The position numbers and the translations under genes are program-made. From a virus: a stretch of 26,638 bases of DNA. This document shows, piece by piece, positions 1 through 5,169 of this stretch (the first letter of the stretch is position 1; each line of letters opens with the position of its first letter). The notes under the pieces are model-generated. The model ran no database searches. It was not told the DNA's origin and saw only the letters and a program-made list of their open reading frames with translations. The stretch covers positions 1 through 26,638 of IMG/VR virus record IMGVR_UViG_3300034374_005200, one strand, 5' to 3'.

Positions 1-74
1 ATTACCTTAAACCTAGTCTTGTCCTGAAAGACCTCTTTTTGCCACGGTAAAAGACTAAAGTTTAGATCAGCCAT
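1..74 (-). CDS. terL: Terminase large subunit, N-terminal 24 residues (runs off the left edge)
   Basis: The minus strand has an ATG at 74-72 and an open frame to the window edge. The peptide begins MADLNFSLLPWQKEVFQD and continues KTRFKV. A short leader, then P-W-Q-x-x-V-F and a basic R-F-K-V just before where Walker A should follow, is how large terminase ATPases begin. The ATG overlaps the stop of the terS-like gene by one base (TAATG), the usual terS-terL coupling. TerL would supply the packaging ATPase and the nuclease that cuts concatemeric DNA. The ATPase and nuclease motifs lie outside the window, so the call rests on the N-terminus and on position. Confidence 0.75.
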   Translation of the reverse strand, partial: MADLNFSLLPWQKEVFQDKTRFKV

Positions 75-424
75 TATTCACACCCAATCTTCTCACCCTC
101 TATGATTTGCGGAGAATCAATCCCCGTGATGTTTATCGTGACAGCACTCCTCTGACCCTTCTCCTTCTCAAACAAGCTAACAGGGAGTAATCTATCCATA
201 CATAGCTTAATCATCGCTCCCTGATGAGGGTGTTCATCGTTCATAGCTATCTCTAAAGCCTTCTCTACTACATCCTTCCCCCTAGAACTAATCAATAAAC
301 CTTTTAGTTCTTTTAATTTATCTCCCTCAGTCTTTAACAAATTAGGATTGTCCGCAACCCTCTGTAAAGTCATCTTCACAGAACCCTTAGGACGACCACG
401 CTTCTTTACCTCACTCATAATCAT
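74..424 (-). CDS. Small terminase subunit-like protein (GRPKG N-terminus)
   Basis: 116 residues. The N-terminus has a basic KKRGRPKGSV motif (residues 7-16), seen in many phage small-terminase or DUF5681-like proteins. A helical middle follows (about 30-85), then a short beta-rich tail (about 93-112, VTINITG). It lies directly upstream of terL with a one-base overlap, which fits the DNA-recognition partner of the packaging motor. It overlaps the preceding gene by 14 bases. No HTH can be confirmed by eye, so the terS role is inferred mainly from gene order. Confidence 0.55.
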   Translation of the reverse strand: MIMSEVKKRGRPKGSVKMTLQRVADNPNLLKTEGDKLKELKGLLISSRGKDVVEKALEIAMNDEHPHQGAMIKLCMDRLLPVSLFEKEKGQRSAVTINITGIDSPQIIEGEKIGCE

Positions 425-971
425 CCACAGAATCCTTAATAGACATACCTAAATCCCCATACTCATCATTCGTTATGCCTAAATAGCCACGTACGTTGTC
501 TAAAAGCCTTAACTGATCGTCCCTGTATAACTCCTCAGGCTTGTCCCATTGCTCAAATGTATAACCACGAAAGTATCCAGGTAATCCAGTAGACTCTAAC
601 CATCTGCTAAAAGGTCGTCGCTCTCCATACATTTTAATAGAATCATTGTATTGCCTCTGAAGTCTATTTAATTGACCATCATCCAATGAATTAATAAAAG
701 CCTGATAACTCCTTCGCAGAAACGGGTCTTCGTAAACACCCCAATGACTTACGTAATCACCCAAAACATCTATAGGCCGAGTATCTTTACTCAAAACCTC
801 AATCCCAACTTTACCCATCGGCAAAGACTTGGGTCGCGGGAACTCTTTGCTACCAGGCTCATCAGGAGCATAAAACTCTACATATCCCCTGTTATCCGCA
901 GGAGCATAAGAAAACTCTATGTTTTTGTCCTTCAAATAAGGATACAACATCATCACATCATTAAAGTCCAT
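411..971 (-). CDS. Unknown phage protein next to the terminase genes
   Basis: 186 residues, soluble, acidic, rich in Tyr, Asp and Arg, with no membrane segment. The second half carries aromatic motifs (RPFSRWLESTGLPGYFRGYT, then FEQWDKPEE), and the C-terminus is acidic. I do not recognise a family with a known function. The start at 971 is supported by AAGGAGAG just upstream on the minus strand. It is the first gene of the minus-strand unit that runs through terS into terL, so a packaging or head role is possible but not shown. The frame stays open upstream of the ATG to a stop at 1091 but contains no start codon. Confidence 0.7.
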   Translation of the reverse strand: MDFNDVMMLYPYLKDKNIEFSYAPADNRGYVEFYAPDEPGSKEFPRPKSLPMGKVGIEVLSKDTRPIDVLGDYVSHWGVYEDPFLRRSYQAFINSLDDGQLNRLQRQYNDSIKMYGERRPFSRWLESTGLPGYFRGYTFEQWDKPEELYRDDQLRLLDNVRGYLGITNDEYGDLGMSIKDSVDDYE

Positions 972-1033
972 AAACTCTCCTTTTTTGTAAAAGGATACAG
1001 AGTTAAATGATTTCTGAAAATGGCTTTTTTTGT

Positions 1034-1081
1034 GGGGCGGGGGTACCTGAAATTTTTTCTTAGGACGACCACCCCTCCCCC
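1034..1081. repeat. G-run/C-run inverted repeat, potential long GC hairpin
   Basis: GGGGCGGGGG (1034-1043) can pair with the C-rich tract 1072-1081: 9 of 10 positions pair, one of them G-T, across a 28-base loop. The homopolymer runs are unlike anything else in the window. The element lies between the ter operon and the palindromic repeats, so it could be part of a packaging (cos or pac) site, a 5' leader structure or an insertion scar. Confidence 0.5.
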
Positions 1082-1087
1082 CCCTAT

Positions 1088-1180
1088 GTTAGTGACCGCT
1101 CACTAACCACAGCTCCGCCTCGCCGCCAAGTTAGTGACCACTTACTAACCTGCCGCCCAGGTTAGTGACCACTGACATCT
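1088..1180. repeat. Three palindromic GTTAGTGA repeats, left flank of the Gp88 cassette
   Basis: Copy 1 is a perfect inverted repeat, GTTAGTGA-CCGC-TCACTAAC (1088-1107). Copy 2 (1130-1149) has the same left arm with CCAC in the centre and one mismatch in the right arm. Copy 3 (1161-1180) keeps the left arm and centre but its right arm is degenerate. The 20-base dyad is the size of a TetR-type operator, but no matching repressor is visible here. Related palindromes occur at 2181-2214, on the other side of the cassette. Confidence 0.75.
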
Positions 1181-1194
1181 GTATATCCATACAG
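1179..1194. repeat. Perfect inverted repeat CTGTAT-ATCC-ATACAG
   Basis: Six-base arms with a four-base centre, adjoining the third GTTAGTGA repeat but unrelated to it in sequence. It could be a second operator type or a small hairpin. No transcript can be assigned. Confidence 0.4.
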
Positions 1195-1245
1195 TCCTGC
1201 GCTGACGGTCAACGATAAATAAATTTTATTCCATTATCGAAACAT

Positions 1246-1279
1246 TTGATTAAACTATTTCGCTGAAATATGGTTTAAT
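1246..1279 (+). promoter_or_regulatory. Candidate sigma70 promoter of the Gp88 cassette
   Basis: TTGATT (1246-1251) is followed after 17 bases by TATGGT (1269-1274). Overlapping this is an extended -10 form, TGG-TTTAAT (1271-1279). Either reading starts transcription near 1285. The leader then carries a strong hairpin with two GCCGGC arms (1290-1295 and 1301-1306) before the ribosome site. No other plus-strand promoter would serve the genes at 1335-2142, which stand alone among minus-strand genes. Confidence 0.45.
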
Positions 1280-1334
1280 ACTCACACGAGCCGGCCGGAT
1301 GCCGGCATTTCGTTTACCTAACAAAGGGGGAAAA

Positions 1335-1997
1335 ATGAATAAAGCCGAAGCATCAATCATCACAGGCGGTATCACGCATACCTCTAAAATGCCGTGCCCT
1401 AGCTATTCTCTGCCGACCGTCGCATGCAATACCGGTTTCCGCATGGCGCAGATTGCGGGCAGTATCTGCAATTCCTGCTACGCGAACAAGGGGAATTATC
1501 ACCGGTACGCGAACAATATCGAGCCGGCACAGCACGCGCGCCTGGAATCGATAAACCTTGCGATCGAATCCGCAGAGTATCGGGCGGAATGGCTGTCAGC
1601 TATGCAGGTATTGATCGGCAACAACAAGTATTTTCGGTTTCACGATTCCGGCGACCTGCAGTCTGTAGAGCATCTCGAGCTGTATGCAGAATTGGCGCGG
1701 GCGATGCCTGATTGCCGGTTTTGGTTGCCGACGCGTGAGTATGGAATTGTCTCGGCATTCCATGCCCTTCACGACATACCGGAAAACCTGACGATTAGAC
1801 TTTCCGCCATGTTCACGGACAAGCCGGTCAAGATACCGGCAAGTCTCTCAGGAGTGAAAGGTATCACCGCATCCAACGTACACAGCAAGGCGGGCGCTGT
1901 GTCCGGCGCCGAATGCCCAGCATACAAACAAGGCGGACAATGTCGCGACTGCCGTACATGCTGGACCGATACCGCCGTTTCGTATCCTCTTCACTGA
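1335..1997 (+). CDS. Gp88-family phage protein (Cys-rich, function unknown)
   Basis: 220 residues from ATG 1335. This start is chosen because AAAGGGGGAA lies just upstream; an in-frame ATG at 1299 sits inside a hairpin and has no ribosome site. The protein has clustered cysteines: C21 and C31, then CNSCYANKG (C45, C48), and a C-terminal CPAYKQGGQCRDCRTCW cluster. This pattern, with FRFHDSGDLQ and FWLPTREY in the middle, matches the Gp88 family of tailed phages. The cysteines suggest a bound metal or Fe-S cluster, but I know of no demonstrated activity. The gene is clearly more GC-rich than the minus-strand genes around it and points the other way, so it was probably acquired with its own signals. 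Confidence 0.75.
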   Translation: MNKAEASIITGGITHTSKMPCPSYSLPTVACNTGFRMAQIAGSICNSCYANKGNYHRYANNIEPAQHARLESINLAIESAEYRAEWLSAMQVLIGNNKYFRFHDSGDLQSVEHLELYAELARAMPDCRFWLPTREYGIVSAFHALHDIPENLTIRLSAMFTDKPVKIPASLSGVKGITASNVHSKAGAVSGAECPAYKQGGQCRDCRTCWTDTAVSYPLH

Positions 1998-2011
1998 CAA
2001 AGGGGCGAACA

Positions 2012-2089
2012 ATGGATAACCTTTTATGGACACTTGTGGGCATGGCCTGCGGTCTGATTCTCGCCTATCTTCTCGTGCTGTTTATATGA
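2012..2089 (+). CDS. 25-residue hydrophobic peptide
   Basis: ATG at 2012 with AAAGGGGCG just upstream, 14 bases after the Gp88 gene stop. The peptide is a single hydrophobic stretch (LLWTLVGMACGLILAYLLVL) that would span one membrane. Its codon and GC character match the Gp88 gene. It is cotranscribed between the cassette promoter and terminator. Function unknown. Confidence 0.5.
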   Translation: MDNLLWTLVGMACGLILAYLLVLFI

Positions 2090-2142
2090 TAAAAATCATC
2101 CTGGCACTGGCAGCGTTGATAGTGATAATTTTTAGACAGTAA
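2086..2142 (+). CDS. 18-residue hydrophobic peptide
   Basis: ATG 2086 overlaps the stop of the preceding mini-gene (ATGA), so translation would be coupled. The peptide (MIKIILALAALIVIIFRQ) is almost wholly hydrophobic. It is tiny and could be chance, but the exact stop-start overlap and the terminator eight bases after its stop make it plausible as the cassette's last gene. Confidence 0.35.
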   Translation: MIKIILALAALIVIIFRQ

Positions 2143-2149
2143 ACCATTA

Positions 2150-2171
2150 GGGGCATCCGCCCCTTTTTTTT
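2150..2171 (+). terminator. Intrinsic terminator of the Gp88 cassette
   Basis: GGGGC-ATCC-GCCCC stem-loop (2150-2163) followed at once by eight T residues (2164-2171). It closes the plus-strand cassette before transcription reaches the opposing minus-strand genes. Confidence 0.9.
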
Positions 2172-2180
2172 GGCCGTAAT

Positions 2181-2214
2181 GTTAGTGAGCACTAACGTTA
2201 GTAGTCACTCACTA
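2181..2214. repeat. Palindromic GTTAGTG repeats, right flank of the Gp88 cassette
   Basis: GTTAGTG-AG-CACTAAC (2181-2196) is a perfect dyad with seven-base arms. It abuts a degenerate copy at 2197-2214 (GTTAGTAGTCACTCACTA). The arms match those at 1088-1180, so the cassette is bracketed by the same motif. Bases 2215-2351 beyond it hold no gene that I can support. Confidence 0.7.
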
Positions 2215-2351
2215 TATGGGAAGGCTGACGTGCCTGCGCCCCCTCTTTCTACTTAACCTTTTACCCTTCCCTTCGATTGTTTATCCTTCCATTAGATTGC
2301 ATACAGTCTATTCTCTCTCTCTACTGGATGCCATCCTCGGTTCGCACCATT

Positions 2352-2666
2352 TCATGCGCTCTGCGGCGATTCTGAGCAATCCTCGATACCTTTTAGCTCT
2401 GGCCTCTCTTTGTAACTCTTACTATTCCACCATTCCTTACGCAATTGAGAATCATTCCTATCAATACAAATACTTACTTCTAGACTTTCTCTCGGGTAAT
2501 GGGGTCTATATCCTAGCCTGTAAAAGTAGGCATAAAAGCTCAGGACTTCATGATAACCCCTTGAGATATTCCCGTGCCCAGCGGCCAGCAAGATAGCTCT
2601 ATCCGCCTCGGTTATATACCTTTTTAACCATTTAGAATTTGGCTTGCTTGGCCTTCCTTTAGGCAT
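2352..2666 (-). CDS. Unknown 104-residue protein
   Basis: The N-terminus is basic (MPKGRPSKPNSKWLKRY), followed by a helical stretch ITEADRAILLAAGHGNISRG that looks like a short helix-turn-helix, and then a Tyr- and Arg-rich region. A DNA-binding role is plausible. It is the last gene of the minus-strand early arm and overlaps the upstream gene by eight bases. No family is recognised, and no terminator is obvious downstream. Confidence 0.6.
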   Translation of the reverse strand: MPKGRPSKPNSKWLKRYITEADRAILLAAGHGNISRGYHEVLSFYAYFYRLGYRPHYPRESLEVSICIDRNDSQLRKEWWNSKSYKERPELKGIEDCSESPQSA

Positions 2667-2874
2667 CCTGGACTACTATTAAAGAGTAGATAAAATGTTG
2701 TTTTGGGCCTTTTCCTGCACTTTGTTTCTCGACTTTTTCCTTTTTAATCTTATTTTTTTTGATTAAATGCCACAATAATACGTGGATATTGTCTATTCCG
2801 GTCTGCTGCTGAATCTGTTTCGCAGTAAATTGACCTTGTTGTAATACGTTTAAGATACGCTCAATTTTGCCCAT
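2659..2874 (-). CDS. Small winged-helix DNA-binding protein
   Basis: 71 residues. ERILNVLQQGQFTAKQIQQQ and the following GIDNIHVLLWHLIKKNKI have the spacing of a winged-helix fold: recognition helix around residues 28-40, basic wing and C-terminus after it. It overlaps both neighbours by 8-14 bases. It could be a transcription regulator of one of the early arms. Its target is not known. Confidence 0.65.
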   Translation of the reverse strand: MGKIERILNVLQQGQFTAKQIQQQTGIDNIHVLLWHLIKKNKIKKEKVEKQSAGKGPKQHFIYSLIVVQDA

Positions 2875-3082
2875 GTTTTTCCTTTAGCTTGTACTTCGTT
2901 ACAGTTGTATATCCTGACCTTGTATTTACTTTAATATCCTCTGTATCGAACTCGTGCCCTTCTTTCTTTAGGTCATAAATCCGGCTCGCAAGCCTTGTTA
3001 CACCCAATTCTTTAATAGCTTCCAGAGAGGTAATGCAATTGAATTGTTTAATATAATCCAATACTAAATCATTCTGGCTCAT
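2861..3082 (-). CDS. Helix-turn-helix protein (HTH_39-like)
   Basis: 73 residues. NDLVLDYIKQFNCITSLEAI is followed by KELGVTRLASRIYDLKKEGH, the signature of a small phage winged-helix family in which T-S-L-E-A and R-L-A-S-R-I-Y-D-L mark the two helices. The C-terminal wing has ITV-type strands and a Lys-rich end. It overlaps the next gene by 14 bases. Probably a DNA-binding regulator in the early arm. The family match is confident, the role is not. Confidence 0.75.
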   Translation of the reverse strand: MSQNDLVLDYIKQFNCITSLEAIKELGVTRLASRIYDLKKEGHEFDTEDIKVNTRSGYTTVTKYKLKEKHGQN

Positions 3083-3368
3083 GGCTTACTCCGTTTAGTT
3101 TAGAGACTACTTTGTTGTGAGTTTCATCGTCTTGCTTTGATACATAACCCTCAATATCTCCGTGAACTAGCCTGAAACTTATATACGGATGATCGCACTT
3201 GTTTTCTTTAATCATCTTTGATTGAAACTCTTTAGTGCAATCAGTACAGAACCAAGTTGAATACGGCGGTAGTGAAGCATTAGCTAGTTTTCTCCACTCC
3301 CAGAACTCATCATAATTTGTACAGTTTGGAATCCGTTTAACGTGATACTGCAAAAGGTGTCGTCTCAT
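3069..3368 (-). CDS. Unknown protein with a Cys/His site
   Basis: 99 residues. A central FCTDCTKEFQSKMIKENKCD segment followed by HP carries C-x2-C, a third Cys and a His, consistent with zinc binding. The N-terminus is basic and aromatic. It overlaps neighbours on both sides (14 and 4 bases) within the early arm. I cannot assign a family. Confidence 0.6.
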   Translation of the reverse strand: MRRHLLQYHVKRIPNCTNYDEFWEWRKLANASLPPYSTWFCTDCTKEFQSKMIKENKCDHPYISFRLVHGDIEGYVSKQDDETHNKVVSKLNGVSHEPE

Positions 3369-3553
3369 TTAAGTTTATACCTGTCACGACAAGGCGCACA
3401 GACGTCGTTAATCAATCTTCCCGACCATTCACCACACAAGTCACACTCGCCAGGCTCTCCTTTTTGAAGTTTCGCAGCCTTTCTGATTCTCTTTACTTCA
3501 GCGTCAGTCATGGCGTCCTGATGCTCATTAGCTCGATCAATCTCGTCGGACAT
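3365..3553 (-). CDS. TraR/DksA-like zinc-finger protein
   Basis: 62 residues. The N-terminus SDEIDRANEHQDA and the C-terminal C4 finger (CDLCG near residues 37-41, CAPC near 52-55) are the arrangement of small phage and plasmid TraR proteins. TraR proteins bind the RNA-polymerase secondary channel and change promoter choice. The finger here is intact. Length is within the usual 60-75 range. In this phage, which has no RNA polymerase gene in view, it could help redirect host transcription. Confidence 0.75.
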   Translation of the reverse strand: MSDEIDRANEHQDAMTDAEVKRIRKAAKLQKGEPGECDLCGEWSGRLINDVCAPCRDRYKLK

Positions 3554-3947
3554 CTAATGCCTCTGTCTTTTCCTGAAAATGTTTTATTAAATCTTCCAGC
3601 TCAGTCCGCGTAAACTTTCTTGTTTGATACTTTAACTGCATCAATTCTAGTAAAGTGTCTTTTCCGTATAAACGAAGGATGTACAAACTCATGTCATCCT
3701 GCCGACCACCCATAAAATGATTACACCTAGTACATTGAGGATGTACGTTCCTCTCATCCCATCTGGTTGACATGTGTTGACGTTTAATAAAGTGTCCAGC
3801 GTCAATATCTTTGTAGTACTTGTAAGAACCACAAGTCACACACTGAGTAGTCCCACCTTCGTCCGAGTCTCTTAGTCTGATGTACAGAGAAAAAACTCTG
3901 TCCAGCTTCTTCCATAAAGTCTTTAAAGGTACTAACTTTTTACGCAT
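3537..3947 (-). CDS. ninG: NinG-like recombination protein (Rap family)
   Basis: 136 residues. It shows the NinG pattern: an N-terminal basic helix, C-x2-C at C36 and C39, the DAGHFIKRQHM block (H52), N-V-H-P-Q-C-T-R-C-N with C72 and C75, and a helical basic C-terminus. In lambda the equivalent protein helps focus recombination at branched DNA. It is shorter than lambda NinG (about 200 residues) but has both metal-binding halves. Being in the arm opposite erf and the exonuclease, it extends this phage's recombination set. It overlaps the TraR-like gene by 17 bases and the upstream gene by 8. Confidence 0.8.
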   Translation of the reverse strand: MRKKLVPLKTLWKKLDRVFSLYIRLRDSDEGGTTQCVTCGSYKYYKDIDAGHFIKRQHMSTRWDERNVHPQCTRCNHFMGGRQDDMSLYILRLYGKDTLLELMQLKYQTRKFTRTELEDLIKHFQEKTEALDVRRD

Positions 3948-4191
3948 AAAACTTTAACACAGTTTCAAACGCATCGATAAACTTTTTAATTGTTTTTTTA
4001 TCTTTAGTAAGATCGTCTTCAAAGATTTTGACCTTACCTTTTTCGTAATACCTTAAATCTTCCAGACTTTGCTTGAGACCCATTAAAGTAATGTCATCAA
4101 TCAAGTCTCCACTTAACTTTACCTGAAGGCAGTTATCTTTTCCCTTCTTTGACATCTTTGGTGACATGAGCAATGCGGCTTCTCTTTCCAT
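3940..4191 (-). CDS. Unknown 83-residue protein
   Basis: Start at 4191 because GGGGAGC precedes it at normal spacing on the minus strand; starts at 4167 or 4155 have weaker sites. The protein is helical, with a Lys- and Asp-rich C-terminal half (KDKKTIKKFIDAFETVLKF). It overlaps ninG by eight bases downstream and the preceding gene by 73 bases in another frame. No family recognised. Confidence 0.55.
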   Translation of the reverse strand: MEREAALLMSPKMSKKGKDNCLQVKLSGDLIDDITLMGLKQSLEDLRYYEKGKVKIFEDDLTKDKKTIKKFIDAFETVLKFYA

Positions 4192-4334
4192 GAGTCAAAA
4201 GCTCCCCATTTCTTCGTTAAAGTATCTACCAGTGCTTTCCTGTAAACCTTACATGGTTCAGTCAGGATAAACCTTGTTTTGCAGTGTTCGCAATTGAAGT
4301 CATACACTGAACTGTTTAGCTTGCAGTCTATCAT
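4119..4334 (-). CDS. Unknown small Cys-rich protein, first gene of the minus-strand early arm
   Basis: 71 residues. CEHCKTRF (C-x2-C), then EPCKVYRKALV and a late CSCHQRC cluster suggest a zinc-binding mini-protein, like small phage proteins that begin with C-x2-C near a conserved Arg-Phe. There is no clear Shine-Dalgarno sequence before the ATG at 4334. The last 73 bases are shared with the next gene. Either this is a true overlap or the C-terminus has been extended by a frameshift. Confidence 0.5.
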   Translation of the reverse strand: MIDCKLNSSVYDFNCEHCKTRFILTEPCKVYRKALVDTLTKKWGAFDSWKEKPHCSCHQRCQRREKITAFR

Positions 4335-4362
4335 CAGTTAAATTTTAACGAATGTCAATAGG

Positions 4363-4419
4363 GGTGGTGCAGAGTCACCACCGGAGGGATATTGTGGCCT
4401 CTGCTGCCGGTGTTTTTTT
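4363..4419 (+). terminator. Two mutually exclusive hairpins ending in a T-run (terminator or attenuator)
   Basis: Hairpin A is GGTGGTG-CAGAGT-CACCACC (4363-4382), perfect. Hairpin B is CACCGG (4379-4384) with CCGGTG (4407-4412), followed by seven T (4413-4419). They share CACC and cannot form together, so this is the layout of an antiterminator and terminator for plus-strand RNA. No plus-strand promoter is evident just upstream, so its client transcript is unknown. Confidence 0.5.
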
Positions 4420-4496
4420 GCGTACCATGACGCAAGAATCAGCCACTACCGGCTTGGCTTTATCATTATACTAAACCTTTAAACAATAAGACCACT

Positions 4497-4637
4497 ACCG
4501 AAACCAAATTCGGTGAACTAAGCCAGGTGTCGTATCCCGTAACAACGTTCTGACCGCTGGCCTAGACCAGTTGGGTCGGGCATAGCAGGTGTCTCCCCTC
4601 GCTCCGCAGCTACTTCTCCTGCGGCCTCTGCCCCGAC
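4497..4637. other. Run of strong hairpins in the gene-free early intergenic region
   Basis: No coding frame is convincing here. Visible pairings: ACCGAA-ACCAAA-TTCGGT (4497-4514); GACC/GGTC (4565-4577); GTCGGG (4575-4580) with CCCGAC (4632-4637), enclosing CCGCAG/CTGCGG (4604-4624). The nine-base word GGCCTCTGC at 4623-4631 also occurs at 4396-4404 in the attenuator-like element. CTCTGCC (4626-4632) can instead pair with GGCAGAG (4816-4822). The strand transcribed cannot be told from palindromes alone. Confidence 0.45.
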
Positions 4638-4678
4638 TAGGACTTCTTACTTACGCCCTGTCCCTTTGCGCGGCCATG

Positions 4679-4818
4679 AAAAAACCCCTACGACTGGGCT
4701 TTAGGTCGTGGCGATGACGGGCGCTGGAACCCAGAACAGTCGCACGTCAAAGACCAAAACCCATGCGTAGGGGTACTGAGTTCAAACAGCTCCGCCACAG
4801 AGCGACCTTTTTCAAGGC
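4679..4818 (-). ncRNA. Candidate structured small RNA of about 140 nt
   Basis: The minus strand from about 4818 to 4679 has a promoter candidate in front (4825-4853) and ends in CGTAGGGG plus six T. That 3' arm pairs perfectly over nine bases with an arm 73 bases upstream (4684-4692 with 4766-4774). Further pairings: 4703-4708 with 4803-4808, 4708-4713 with 4793-4798, and CGACTG (4691-4696) with CAGTCG (4737-4742). The first two cross the nine-base stem, so a pseudoknot or alternative folds are implied. No ribosome site or plausible gene is present. It could be a free small RNA or an attenuated leader of the 4334-2352 arm. Confidence 0.5.
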
Positions 4819-4824
4819 AGAGAA

Positions 4825-4853
4825 ATCATATCTAAATGGACAGCATGACACAA
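4825..4853 (-). promoter_or_regulatory. Candidate minus-strand sigma70 promoter
   Basis: Read on the minus strand: TTGTGT (4853-4848), 17 bases, TATGAT (4830-4825). The -10 matches 5 of 6 and the -35 keeps TTG. The start would fall near 4818, just before a structured RNA candidate. It is back to back with the strong plus-strand promoter at 4905-4933, leaving about 50 AT-rich bases between them. A TATAAT at 4470-4465 is a second possible -10 closer to the genes but lacks a -35. Confidence 0.5.
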
Positions 4854-4904
4854 TCTATTTTTCAACTTTTTTATAAGCCATTGAATTTTAATGATAAATA
4901 ATTG

Positions 4905-4933
4905 TTGACATGAATACTTTAACGCCTTAATAT
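4905..4933 (+). promoter_or_regulatory. Strong sigma70 promoter of the plus-strand early arm
   Basis: TTGACA (4905-4910, 6 of 6), 17-base spacer, TAATAT (4928-4933). Transcription would start near 4940, about 38 bases before the first gene, whose ribosome site AAGGAG lies at about 4967-4972. It is the best promoter in the window and suits immediate early expression by host RNA polymerase. Confidence 0.85.
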
Positions 4934-4977
4934 CACTCCACGGTCGAAGCCTGAGACCTTACAAAAAAGGAGACAAG

Positions 4978-5169
4978 ATGTTAAACGCTATCGAAGACAT
5001 CAGCGCAGAACTGAGATACCTGACGGAACTCCTCGAAGTCAGGGAAAAAATCAGAGCATACAAGACTCTGTACCCCACCCAAAAAAAATACGCCTCTCGC
5101 CTTACCTATGACGTTATAACGTCATTGATGGCACGTGAAATTCAACTCAAACAATACCTGGAGCAATAA
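4978..5169 (+). CDS. Small helical protein, first gene of the plus-strand early arm
   Basis: 63 residues, nearly all helix, with heptad-like leucines (AELRYLTELLEVREKIRAYK) and no transmembrane segment. Strong ribosome site AAGGAGACAAG. The stop overlaps the erf start (TAATG). A partner or regulator of the recombination genes is possible from position alone. No family recognised. Confidence 0.7.
   Translation: MLNAIEDISAELRYLTELLEVREKIRAYKTLYPTQKKYASRLTYDVITSLMAREIQLKQYLEQ

Noticed and set aside
971-1088. N-terminal extension of the 186-residue gene
   Set aside because: Open frame but no ATG, GTG or TTG in it, and ATG 971 has AAGGAG.
1299-1334. Upstream ATG as start of the Gp88 gene
   Set aside because: It lies within a GCCGGC hairpin, has no ribosome site, and adds 12 residues unlike the family start; ATG 1335 has AAAGGGGGAA.
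2216-2596. 126-codon plus-strand frame
   Set aside because: Antisense to the convincing minus-strand gene at 2352-2666; the translation is Leu/Ser/Tyr-rich and shadow-like.
4330-4358. Minus-strand TTGACA (4358-4353) as promoter of the early arm
   Set aside because: The 17-base spacing puts its -10 (GATGAT) over the start codon of the first gene, so transcripts would begin inside the gene.
4679-4818. tRNA or tRNA-like gene in the structured region
   Set aside because: A GGTTC-like word is present, but no cloverleaf with acceptor, anticodon and T arms can be drawn.
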